From Paracoccaceae bacterium (GTDB lineage Bacteria > Pseudomonadota > Alphaproteobacteria > Rhodobacterales > Rhodobacteraceae), in contig JAQWNW010000054.1 in assembly GCA_029246285.1 (NCBI GenBank), forward strand, positions 1 to 64,000: a DNA stretch of 64,000 nt. The letters run 5' to 3'. The position numbers were made by a program, and so were the translations under genes. The stretch's first letter is position 1; each line of letters begins with the position of its first letter. Positions 9,161 to 17,011 of the stretch are shown one piece after another. The notes beneath the pieces were generated by a model. That model was given only the letters and a program-made list of their open reading frames with translations, made no database searches and had not been told where the DNA came from.

Positions 9161-9550
9161 ATGGGAAAAGGAAAAAAAATAATTGGTGGGCCGCTCATCA
9201 TCGGGGGAAGAACACTATCGTTGTCAAAGGCAATTAGAGCTGGGGATTTTGTATTTTTGACTGGTCAAATACCTATGAAAAACGGTGAGCCAATGACAAC
9301 CGGAACAATTGAAGATCAAACGAAGGCAATTTTGGAAGATATAAAAGCAACTTTGGAAGAGGCTGAATGTAACATGAGTGATGTTGTAAAATCCATGATT
9401 TGGCTTAGGGAACGAGCTGATTTTCCAGGTTTCAATAAAATTTACGGAGATTATTTTCCTAAAGAGCCACCCGCTAGATCTGCTGTTGTAAGTGAATTAC
9501 TAGTTGATGTTAGGGTAGAAATAGAGGTTATTGCTTATAAACCCGTTTAA
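9161..9550 (+). CDS. RidA/YjgF/RutC-family protein
   Basis: 129 residues from ATG 9161, chosen because AGGAG lies 8 bases upstream; an upstream in-frame start would only add a non-family leader. RidA family segments are seen: GGRTLSLSKAIRAGDFVFLTGQIP, TIEDQTKAILEDIKATLEEA, and a C-terminal EPPARSAVVSELLVDVRVEIEV with the Arg that binds the carboxylate in RidA. Canonical members hydrolyse reactive enamines/imines, and RutC assists aminoacrylate handling in pyrimidine breakdown. It opens the rightward operon, 29 bases before the alpha/beta hydrolase, giving the same order of activities as rutC-rutD. Confidence 0.9.
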   Translation: MGKGKKIIGGPLIIGGRTLSLSKAIRAGDFVFLTGQIPMKNGEPMTTGTIEDQTKAILEDIKATLEEAECNMSDVVKSMIWLRERADFPGFNKIYGDYFPKEPPARSAVVSELLVDVRVEIEVIAYKPV

Positions 9551-9579
9551 GAAATAAAAATGCTACGAAAAGACATGCT

Positions 9580-10380
9580 ATGAAAACATCCTATGAGACC
9601 CATGGAGAAACTAAAAATCCATGTGTTATCTTAATTCACGGTTTGGGATTAAACAAACAAATGTGGCAATGGATTATACCAGATCTTAAGAAATCTTATT
9701 ATGTTATTTCATATGATTTGTATGGACACGGATCCTCGTCTAATCCTGAAAAAAAACCATCGCTATCACTTTTTTCTGACCAAATAGCTGATCTTTTGAA
9801 GTTGATTAAAGCTGAAAAGGCAATCTTAATTGGGTTTTCTCTAGGAGGTATGATCTGCAGAAGGTTTGCTCAAGACTATCCGAGCAAAACGGATGCAATG
9901 GTGATTTTAAACTCTCCTTACAAAAGAGATGAAAAAGCACAAAGCGCGATACTGAATAGATTAAAACAATTGGAAGATTATGGACCACAAGCCACTGTAG
10001 AAGACGCCTTAATTAGATGGTTTTCAGATGAATATAGAAAGCATAATCCAGAGATGCTAAATCTTATTAGAAGCTGGGTTATGAAGAATGATCCAGAAGT
10101 ATACCCAAAAATTTATGAAGTGCTTGCATCTGGCTTGGATGAAATTACAGCACCCACTCCTGAAATTTCGTGCCCAGTTTTAGTAATCACTGCAGATGAA
10201 GATTTTGGCAACGGCCCAAAAATGTCAGAAGCAATAGCTTCAGAAATTCCAAATTCTAACTTGATCATTCTAAATGGTTTGCGACATATGGCCTTGGCCG
10301 AAGCACCAAAAGTTGTTAACGAGCCCATCAATGATTTCTTAAATCAAATTACAAATGATAGATTAATTAATGAAGACTAA
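9580..10380 (+). CDS. Alpha/beta hydrolase (RutD / enol-lactonase-like)
   Basis: 266 residues. Oxyanion motif ILIHGLGLNKQMW, nucleophile elbow GFSLGGMICRRFA (Ser), an acid candidate in ITADEDFGNGP, and the catalytic His in LNGLRHMALAEAP. The overall form is that of 3-oxoadipate enol-lactonase and RutD hydrolases. It lies between RidA and the CoA-transferase/flavin-reductase fusion, overlapping the latter by 11 bases. Possible roles are hydrolysis of a carbamate or ester made by the LLM monooxygenase, or a thioesterase role such as betainyl-CoA hydrolysis. The sequence does not decide between them. Confidence 0.85.
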   Translation: MKTSYETHGETKNPCVILIHGLGLNKQMWQWIIPDLKKSYYVISYDLYGHGSSSNPEKKPSLSLFSDQIADLLKLIKAEKAILIGFSLGGMICRRFAQDYPSKTDAMVILNSPYKRDEKAQSAILNRLKQLEDYGPQATVEDALIRWFSDEYRKHNPEMLNLIRSWVMKNDPEVYPKIYEVLASGLDEITAPTPEISCPVLVITADEDFGNGPKMSEAIASEIPNSNLIILNGLRHMALAEAPKVVNEPINDFLNQITNDRLINED

Positions 10381-12505
10381 TGAACGTACAGGAATATTGA
10401 CTGGTATAAAAGTACTTGACCTGACACGAATGCTCTCGGGACCTTATTGCACGATGATGCTCGCCGATCACGGTGCTGAAGTTATAAAAATAGAGAGTGA
10501 AACAGGCGATAGCAGTCGAGCTAATGGTCCCTTTCGAAATGATGACCCACAAAAAGAGTGGGCGGGTTATTTTGTTAGCCTAAATCGATCAAAAAAAAGT
10601 GTGCAACTGAATCTCAAGACAGAAAGTGGTAAAAACCACTTCAGAAAACTAGTTGAGCACGCCGACGTTGTTGTAGAAAATTTCAGACCAGGTGTAATGG
10701 AACGCCTCGACTTAAGTTACGAAGAACTAAGAGCCATAAATCCCCGATTAGTTTATGGAGCAATACGTGGTTTTGGGGATCCACGATTAGGGGAAAGCCC
10801 ATATGTAAAGTGGCCTTCTTACGATGTTGTAGCCCAAGCTATGGGCGGAATTATGGGTATTACTGGAGCAACCCCTGATTCGCCAACTAAAGTTGGACCC
10901 GGTGTGGGAGATATTTTCACAGGTTTAATGATGTCCTTTGGTATCATTGCTGCATTAAGGTCTGCAGATTTTACAGGAGAAGGTCAATTTATTGACATTA
11001 GTATGTATGATGCGGTGTTAAGCCTATGTGAACGAACTGTTTATCAACATGACTACGATGGAACAATTCCCGGCCCAGAAGGAAATGGGCATCCTTTGCT
11101 AGCACCTTTTGGTATTTTTCCTGCTTCGGACGGTCATGTGGCAATTGGAATAGTGGATGATATATTTTGGAGCGAATTAAGCAAATGCATGGGATTGCAT
11201 AAGACCGGTGAGGATAAAAAATATTCTTCGAGAGCCGCGAGAAAAGAAAACTCAAAAACGGTAAACAAGTTAGTAGCTGATTGGACAAATCTTAAAACAA
11301 AGAATGAATTAACAAAAATATTAGGAGGAAAAATTCCTTTTGGGCCCGTGAACACAATAAGAGACATTCTTGATGATGAACATGTAAATATTAGAAAAAT
11401 GATTGCAACGGTGCCTCATTCTGATCCTTCAAAAAAAGATTGGCGCGTAGCCGCAAATCCAATCAAATTCAGTTTAAACCCAACCCCAGAATACAAAACT
11501 CCACCAAAAATTGGTGAGCATGACAAAAATTACCTGCAGAAAGCTAAAGTTGAGACAGCAAATTTTGAAAAAACTAGATCTCTGAGAGAAGCTTTTGGAA
11601 ATTTCGCCACAGGTGTTACCATAATAACGACAAATGAGAAAAATGGATCTCCAAGAGGCTTTACAGCAAATTCATTTACCTCTGTTTCCTTAGAGCCACC
11701 CTTATTATTAGTGTGTATTGCAAAAACCGCATTTAGCGCGGCTACGTTTCAAAAATCCAAACTGTTTGCGATAAATATCTTATCAGAAAATCAGCGTGAA
11801 TTATCTGGTCTATTCGCATCTCAAGAAAAAGATAAATTTAAATTAGCTAATTGGTCAGTCGGGCCAAAAAATCTGCCCATATTTGAAGAAAGTATTGCCC
11901 ATTTTATTTGTGAAAGACAAAGACTAGTTGACGCTGGAGATCATATAATTCTTATTGGTAAAGTCCAAGAACATGCAGTTTTTGATGGCACCCCTCTTGG
12001 TTATTTTAAAGGAAATTATTTTTCCGTAAACCATGACCAGGCATTAATTGAAGCTGCAAATACAGGGGAGAGGGTAGATATTGGTGGAGTTTTATCAAAG
12101 GATAATAAAATTCTTTTACAACATGCTACTAATCAAAAATTTATTATCCCCAAAGCACCAACAGAAGACAAATCAAAAAATGGTCTTTATGGCTTACTGG
12201 AGAATCTTAATTTAAAACCCCGCTTAAACTTTATTTATGCGATCTATCGTGACACAGATACTAAAAACCACACTATTTTTTATAATGGTACTGTAGAAGG
12301 AGACGCTCCGGATGGGTTTAGATTCTTTAAATTGGAAGACATTCCATTAAATAATATTTTACTACCGGCAGAAAGAAGCATGCTTGAGCGTTACAAACGA
12401 GAATTTAAACATGGTACTTTTGGATTTTATGAAGGAACTGAAAGAGCGGGTACTGTAAGAGAAATATCACGAACAGAAAATAATTATGAAATAAAAGGTG
12501 TATAA
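10370..12505 (+). CDS. Fusion: CaiB-type (family III) CoA-transferase + flavin reductase + C-terminal Nudix-like tail
   Basis: 711 residues in one uninterrupted frame. Residues 1 to about 395 are a family III CoA-transferase: GIKVLDLTRMLSGPYCTMML, DHGAEVIKIE, SLNRSKKSVQLNL, and the catalytic Asp181 in GVGDIFTG. About 400-560 is a flavin reductase of the RutF/HpaC type: LREAFGNFATGVTIITT, FTANSFTSVSLEPPLLLVC, and a terminal PLGYFKGNYFSVN. About 565-711 (IGGVLSKDNKILLQH... then FFKLEDIPLNN) looks like a Nudix fold without a Nudix box; I hold this lightly. The first part could exchange CoA among carnitine/crotonobetaine/butyrobetaine, as CaiB does. The second could feed FMNH2 to the LLM monooxygenase. 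I know of no described protein with this pairing. Confidence 0.85.
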   Translation: MKTNERTGILTGIKVLDLTRMLSGPYCTMMLADHGAEVIKIESETGDSSRANGPFRNDDPQKEWAGYFVSLNRSKKSVQLNLKTESGKNHFRKLVEHADVVVENFRPGVMERLDLSYEELRAINPRLVYGAIRGFGDPRLGESPYVKWPSYDVVAQAMGGIMGITGATPDSPTKVGPGVGDIFTGLMMSFGIIAALRSADFTGEGQFIDISMYDAVLSLCERTVYQHDYDGTIPGPEGNGHPLLAPFGIFPASDGHVAIGIVDDIFWSELSKCMGLHKTGEDKKYSSRAARKENSKTVNKLVADWTNLKTKNELTKILGGKIPFGPVNTIRDILDDEHVNIRKMIATVPHSDPSKKDWRVAANPIKFSLNPTPEYKTPPKIGEHDKNYLQKAKVETANFEKTRSLREAFGNFATGVTIITTNEKNGSPRGFTANSFTSVSLEPPLLLVCIAKTAFSAATFQKSKLFAINILSENQRELSGLFASQEKDKFKLANWSVGPKNLPIFEESIAHFICERQRLVDAGDHIILIGKVQEHAVFDGTPLGYFKGNYFSVNHDQALIEAANTGERVDIGGVLSKDNKILLQHATNQKFIIPKAPTEDKSKNGLYGLLENLNLKPRLNFIYAIYRDTDTKNHTIFYNGTVEGDAPDGFRFFKLEDIPLNNILLPAERSMLERYKREFKHGTFGFYEGTERAGTVREISRTENNYEIKGV

Positions 12506-13119
12506 TGAAAATGGTGCCAGAACTTAGAAAAATAGTCACTTACGATGAAGATGTTTATAGAGAGGGTGAAAAACCAGCAGAACCAATTTTACGAATGATC
12601 GGTGTAGCCGCTGTGGTTAAAAACCCTTGGGCGGGAAAAGGATTTGTTGAAAACCTGGCGCCAGAGATTCATAGAATTGCACCAGTTCTCGGAGAAACTC
12701 TTACAAATAGATTAATTAGTTTAGCAGGTTCTGGGGACAAAATTGAAGCATATGGTAAAGCATGCATAGCTGGTACAGATTGTGAATTAGAGCATGCTTC
12801 TGGCCTAATACATACATTACAATACGGAAATTTTTACCGCGAAGCTGTTGGTGCTAAATCATATTTAGGTTTCACCAATACCCGAGGTCCAGCAAATACT
12901 CAGATTCAAATTCCATTAATGGATAAACATGATACTGGCAGACGATCCCATTACCTTACAGTGCAATTCTCAATACACGATGCACCTGCTGCTGACGAAG
13001 TTGTTGTTGCTCTTGGAGCTGCTACGAGTGGACGCCCACACCATAGAATAGGTGATCGTTATTCAGATTTGGCGGCTTTGGGTAGAGATATAAACAATCC
13101 AGCAAATGTTAAATCTTAG
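12505..13119 (+). CDS. DUF1185 / 'amino acid synthesis' family protein
   Basis: 204 residues. ATG overlaps the stop of the fusion gene (TAATG), so it is co-translated; another in-frame ATG lies two codons on. Family-like segments are RMIGVAAVVKNPWAGKGFVENL near the N-terminus, GEALTNRL-like GETLTNRLISLAGSGDKIEAYGKA and LGAATSGRPHHRIGDRYSDL at the end. Pfam names this family AA_synth from old genetic context, but the biochemical role is not established to my knowledge. Its place as last gene of the RidA/hydrolase/flavin-reductase operon suggests a step in the same oxygenative pathway. Confidence 0.75.
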   Translation: MKMVPELRKIVTYDEDVYREGEKPAEPILRMIGVAAVVKNPWAGKGFVENLAPEIHRIAPVLGETLTNRLISLAGSGDKIEAYGKACIAGTDCELEHASGLIHTLQYGNFYREAVGAKSYLGFTNTRGPANTQIQIPLMDKHDTGRRSHYLTVQFSIHDAPAADEVVVALGAATSGRPHHRIGDRYSDLAALGRDINNPANVKS

Positions 13120-13175
13120 AGATAATAAACTAGCTAATAACCATTAAGATTTATTGTCAGATCTACTGAAAAGAA

Positions 13176-14822
13176 TCATATCGTGTTATGACTTAGTCGG
13201 CAAAAACAAGAAGCTAAGATAGGACGATCAGCCCTGGCGTTCGCCAGATTTAGGCGTTGCTTTATAAATTTCGCCTCTTCAATCTGTCCTTTTCGATGCA
13301 AACATTCATGTAATCCATGTAAAGACCATACATTGTCTGGATTTTGACATGGGCGTCCCAAGACCCCGTCGATTCCTAAGTCTGCACGATATACTGCCTC
13401 AGCCTCTTCTATCTTTCCTTGCTCCAACAACAATGCACCCAATGCATGACGCGCTGGTTGCATCCAACCCCATGGCTCCTCATACGGAAGCTCGTCATCT
13501 AAGCGGACAGCCTTTCTTAAGCTATCAAATGCCCTATCATATTCCTGTTTACGATAATATATCTCACCTTCCAACATTTGTTCTGCGACCGCCAGAATAT
13601 CAAGACAGGAATTATTAAAAAGGAATCTGGTATCGGGAACTAATTTCTTAGCTTTAACAAATAACTTGCCGTATTTCTCAGCTTCAGGAATATTGTTAGT
13701 TGCAGCATAAGCGATAGATTTTGTATAATGAATAACAGCGGTAGTAAAACTAAACAGTTCTTGATCTTGTGGCAAAACAATAGCTTTAATTTCCTCCCAC
13801 ATCCCAAATCGAACAAAAACATGAAATTTCATTGGATAGTAACTTTCCAACCAATCTGCACTTGGCCGTATAATTTCCGGACTAAGTAGATCTTGTAGTT
13901 CCTGTGCCGCTTCAAAAGCAGGCTTAAACTGTCCTAAAAACATAGCCCCATAAACCTTAAAATGAAAATTATGACATACATATGCTGTATAAAATGTTTC
14001 CGCCCCTCGCATCTTTAAATATTTTTTATCCGCAATTGACGCATTATGATTTCGCCGGACAACATTTTCATAATGCCCGCATAAAACATCAATATGTGTG
14101 GCCATATGCTTTAAGTGACCAGCATCGGGTACCAACTCAGTCAATGCATCACCCGCTTTTAACGCTTTTTCAGGATGTGGCGACATTTCCATGAGATGTA
14201 CGTACATATGCAATAAACCAGGATGCTCATAAGCCCCATACAATTCTTGATTTGAAAAAGCGTTCTCTAAAACCGCGATAGCCTCCAGAGTATCAGCACC
14301 ATCCTTTGCTTCACCAGTACTAACCTCCCATAATTGCCACGGCGTTCGATTCATTAACGCTTCAGCAAAAAGTGCACAAACATCTAACTCAGCATCAAAT
14401 CTGCAATATACTGCTCTCATCTTATCTGCATAAATATCGTTCCAAGTAGAAAAATCCTCCTCCAAAGCACTAGACGGGTAACGAAAACTCAAAGCCTCAA
14501 TTAATGCCTCTTCAACCGGCTTTAATCCTTTTATTTTCATTGCTGTTTCTAATGATGACTTTGATTTATCGATGCATTTCTGCTTATCTTCATGAGAAAA
14601 GTCTGACCATGTCTTATTATAATTTGGACCGATTGCGTAACCTATGCCCCAATAAGACATAGCACAACCAGGATCTATTCTAATCGATTGTTCAAAACAA
14701 AATTCAGCTTCATCATGATTGTAGCCATAAATCCACATTAAGCCTCTATCAAACCACATTTGAGCTTCTTTAGAGCTTGTGGTTACTGGAAATGAATAAC
14801 TACCAAGATCAAAATACTCCAT
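13176..14822 (-). CDS. Tetratricopeptide-repeat protein (TPR38-like)
   Basis: 548 residues with no signal peptide, so cytoplasmic. N-terminal KEAQMWFDRGLMWIYGYNHDEAEFCFEQSI and later repeats (YYRKQEYDRAFDSLRKAVRLDD; LLEQGKIEEAEAVYRADL) are recognisable TPR helices. HMATHIDVLCGHYENVVRRN in the middle and YAATNNIPEAEKYGKLFVKA are further helix pairs. It matches the family annotated as TPR protein 38-like, of unknown biochemical function. It ends 57 bases from the DUF1185 gene (tail to tail) and is followed upstream, on the same strand, by the PLP enzyme. No catalytic motif is visible. Confidence 0.75.
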   Translation of the reverse strand: MEYFDLGSYSFPVTTSSKEAQMWFDRGLMWIYGYNHDEAEFCFEQSIRIDPGCAMSYWGIGYAIGPNYNKTWSDFSHEDKQKCIDKSKSSLETAMKIKGLKPVEEALIEALSFRYPSSALEEDFSTWNDIYADKMRAVYCRFDAELDVCALFAEALMNRTPWQLWEVSTGEAKDGADTLEAIAVLENAFSNQELYGAYEHPGLLHMYVHLMEMSPHPEKALKAGDALTELVPDAGHLKHMATHIDVLCGHYENVVRRNHNASIADKKYLKMRGAETFYTAYVCHNFHFKVYGAMFLGQFKPAFEAAQELQDLLSPEIIRPSADWLESYYPMKFHVFVRFGMWEEIKAIVLPQDQELFSFTTAVIHYTKSIAYAATNNIPEAEKYGKLFVKAKKLVPDTRFLFNNSCLDILAVAEQMLEGEIYYRKQEYDRAFDSLRKAVRLDDELPYEEPWGWMQPARHALGALLLEQGKIEEAEAVYRADLGIDGVLGRPCQNPDNVWSLHGLHECLHRKGQIEEAKFIKQRLNLANARADRPILASCFCRLSHNTI

Positions 14823-14886
14823 TGATTATCACCTTTCAAAAAAATTATTCCACAAACCACATTTCACTAATAAACTTTGTAAGTAT

Positions 14887-16044
14887 TTAAGCAGCAGTTT
14901 CTAATGCTTGTTCAAGATCGTAAATCAAATCATCTAAATTTTCTATGCCTATAGAAAGTCGGAGAAGTCTGGGGTGCACGGGAAATCCTTCACCAGAAAC
15001 AGTTTTTCTATGCTCTATCAAGCTCTCTACTCCTCCCAATGAAGTGGCTGGGTAGAAAATCTTACAAGCTCTAGCCACATCTATAGCATTTTTTTCATTG
15101 CCCTTTACAATAATGGATAGCATGCTGCCGAACTTTCCACCTGTTTGCTTTTTACTAATTTCATGTCCCTTATGAGATTGTAACCCTGGATAAAGCACAC
15201 TCTCTATTTTGCTGTGGCCTTCAAAATAAGTAGCTATTTTCATGGCGTTTTTACATGCTTTTTCTAACCTCAAAAATAAAGTGCGCATTCCTCTAATAAG
15301 CAACCAAGCCTCAAGTGAGTTTAATACAGATCCTTGTAACTTTCTTATCGAGTATAAGTTCTCCCAGTTATCATCAACCTCACAGGTTGATAGCACTCCA
15401 GCAGTCGCATCAGAATGGCCATTAAGAAATTTCGTAGCTGAATGAAAAGAAATATCAGCGCCAAGTTCTAGTGCACGAGTGATACATGGTGGTGTTGCAG
15501 TACAATCCGTTAAAAGTTTCGCATTATTTCGATGAGTTATTTCGGCAGCTAATGCTATGTCTGTTACCGCCCAATCAGGATTATTAGGTGTCTCCACCCA
15601 AACTAAGTCTGTTTTGCGACCGTTGATAACCGTTTCCATTTCTTGTAAATCACCAGCTTCATAATAAGAAATTTTTAATCGTTTTAATTCTTCATATCGT
15701 TGAAATTGTGCTAATACACCATGATACATTACTTTTGGTATGACCACATGTGCGTCTTTTGGAAGATTATCAATAACAGCAGTAGCAGCAGACATACCTG
15801 ATGCAAAAAGAATGGAATCCTTTGCACATTCCAACTCTGCAATTATTTCTTCTGCATAGGTAGTCGTTTCATTACCATCTCGTCGGTACCAATAAGGCTT
15901 ACGATTATCATAATTTTCATCACGAGCGTAAGTTGCCGATAACTGAATGTTTGGTGTAACAGCTCCTGTTGTATCGTCTATAAATCTTAAGGCTTGCGCA
16001 ACCTTCGTTTCTAATTCAAGCGAAAAGTTTTTTTTCTTTTTCAT
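14887..16044 (-). CDS. Cys/Met-metabolism PLP-dependent enzyme (cystathionine gamma-synthase/lyase-like)
   Basis: 385 residues, fold type I PLP enzyme. Seen: TPNIQLSATYARD near the N-terminus, ALFASGMSAA-like ILFASGMSAATAVIDNLP, VETPNNPDWAVTDIALAA (Asp binding the pyridine nitrogen), the Schiff-base Lys in SFHSATKFLNGHSDATAG, and GGVESLIEHRKT. The family covers gamma-synthase, gamma- and beta-lyases and O-acetylhomoserine sulfhydrylases. With no metA/metB-type partner adjacent, the exact reaction cannot be assigned. It stands alone between a TPR gene and the FGE/sulfatase pair on the same strand. Confidence 0.85.
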   Translation of the reverse strand: MKKKKNFSLELETKVAQALRFIDDTTGAVTPNIQLSATYARDENYDNRKPYWYRRDGNETTTYAEEIIAELECAKDSILFASGMSAATAVIDNLPKDAHVVIPKVMYHGVLAQFQRYEELKRLKISYYEAGDLQEMETVINGRKTDLVWVETPNNPDWAVTDIALAAEITHRNNAKLLTDCTATPPCITRALELGADISFHSATKFLNGHSDATAGVLSTCEVDDNWENLYSIRKLQGSVLNSLEAWLLIRGMRTLFLRLEKACKNAMKIATYFEGHSKIESVLYPGLQSHKGHEISKKQTGGKFGSMLSIIVKGNEKNAIDVARACKIFYPATSLGGVESLIEHRKTVSGEGFPVHPRLLRLSIGIENLDDLIYDLEQALETAA

Positions 16045-16168
16045 AGTTTTTCCAATGTAATCGCGAAAACAGGGTTTAAAATATTATATCCTAGCACAAA
16101 ATAAGAATTGCAAGTATGAAAATAACCTTTGATTCAAAAGGATTAAATTCTAAAGAGATTTAACCTAC

Positions 16169-17011
16169 TTAGTTAAAGGCAATCCTAAACCCTATATTGC
16201 CAGTAGTCGTATTGAATTTCACTGCCTGTCTAGAAGAGTTTCGATACCTGGCACAATATGAGTCATGACATAGATATGAACCACCTTTTGCAACAATAAA
16301 TTCTCCATTCAATGGTCCTTTAGGGTTTCTCTGATCTCTAGGTGAGTGAGTTTTTTCAAACCGATCAGCAACTAGTTCCCAGACATTTCCAATCATATTA
16401 TATAGACCAAATTTATTTGGCTGATATGAAAAAATGTCAACTGTCCCCCAATCTTTAAAGCCATCATATTCTCCATTTGGAAAGTCTCCGTCCCAAGTAT
16501 TTGCCATTTTCTGATCATTTAATTTTAATGAACTGCCCCAAGGAAATTGTTCACCAACCTTTCCACCTCTAGCAGAATACTCCCACTCAGCTTCTGTCAA
16601 TAATCTACAATTTCTCCATTCGCAGAAAGCTAATGCGTCTCTAATAGATATATGCACTACTGGATGGTCAAGACGTTTGAGAAAGTTACTGTTACCACCT
16701 TCTGGCGATGACCAACTAGCATTTGGAACAGATCTCCAGATCGGAGACAAATTTGAGGAATCATACTGATCAGGATTTTTTAAGAACTTAAAAAATACAA
16801 ATGAAGTTCCAATTTCCTCAGCAACTGTTTTATATCCAGTGGCATCGATAAATTCTTTAAATTCTTTATTACTAACTGCAGTCTTGGAAATCTTAAAGGG
16901 ATTGAGCCAGATATTTCTTATGGGTCCTTCACCATCTTCTCGATGAGGTCCATCGTCAGCCCCCATTTTAAACCAACCCCCTGAGAGGGTCACATTTCCC
17001 ATCTCAATCAT
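16169..17011 (-). CDS. Formylglycine-generating enzyme (sulfatase maturase, SUMF1/FGE type)
   Basis: 280 residues. FGE fold segments: GWFKMGADDGPHREDGEGP, ISKTAVSNKEFKEFIDATG, CRLLTEAEWEYSARGG, GNVWELVADRF, VAKGGSYLCHDSYCARYR and the end GNIGFRIAFN. The two Cys of the copper-dependent active site are present as C248 and C253 (C-x4-C), which separates a true FGE from inactive paralogues. FGE converts Cys of CxPxR/CxAxR in sulfatases to formylglycine using oxygen. Its ATG overlaps the stop of the sulfatase gene (ATGA), so the pair is coupled. It could also mature the sulfatase at 37355-38995. No signal peptide, so it acts in the cytoplasm. Confidence 0.9.
   Translation of the reverse strand: MIEMGNVTLSGGWFKMGADDGPHREDGEGPIRNIWLNPFKISKTAVSNKEFKEFIDATGYKTVAEEIGTSFVFFKFLKNPDQYDSSNLSPIWRSVPNASWSSPEGGNSNFLKRLDHPVVHISIRDALAFCEWRNCRLLTEAEWEYSARGGKVGEQFPWGSSLKLNDQKMANTWDGDFPNGEYDGFKDWGTVDIFSYQPNKFGLYNMIGNVWELVADRFEKTHSPRDQRNPKGPLNGEFIVAKGGSYLCHDSYCARYRNSSRQAVKFNTTTGNIGFRIAFN

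Noticed and set aside
13120-13175. Possible bidirectional terminator between the DUF1185 and TPR genes
   Set aside because: Only weak AATAAA/TTTATT complementarity with a long loop and no T-run was found.
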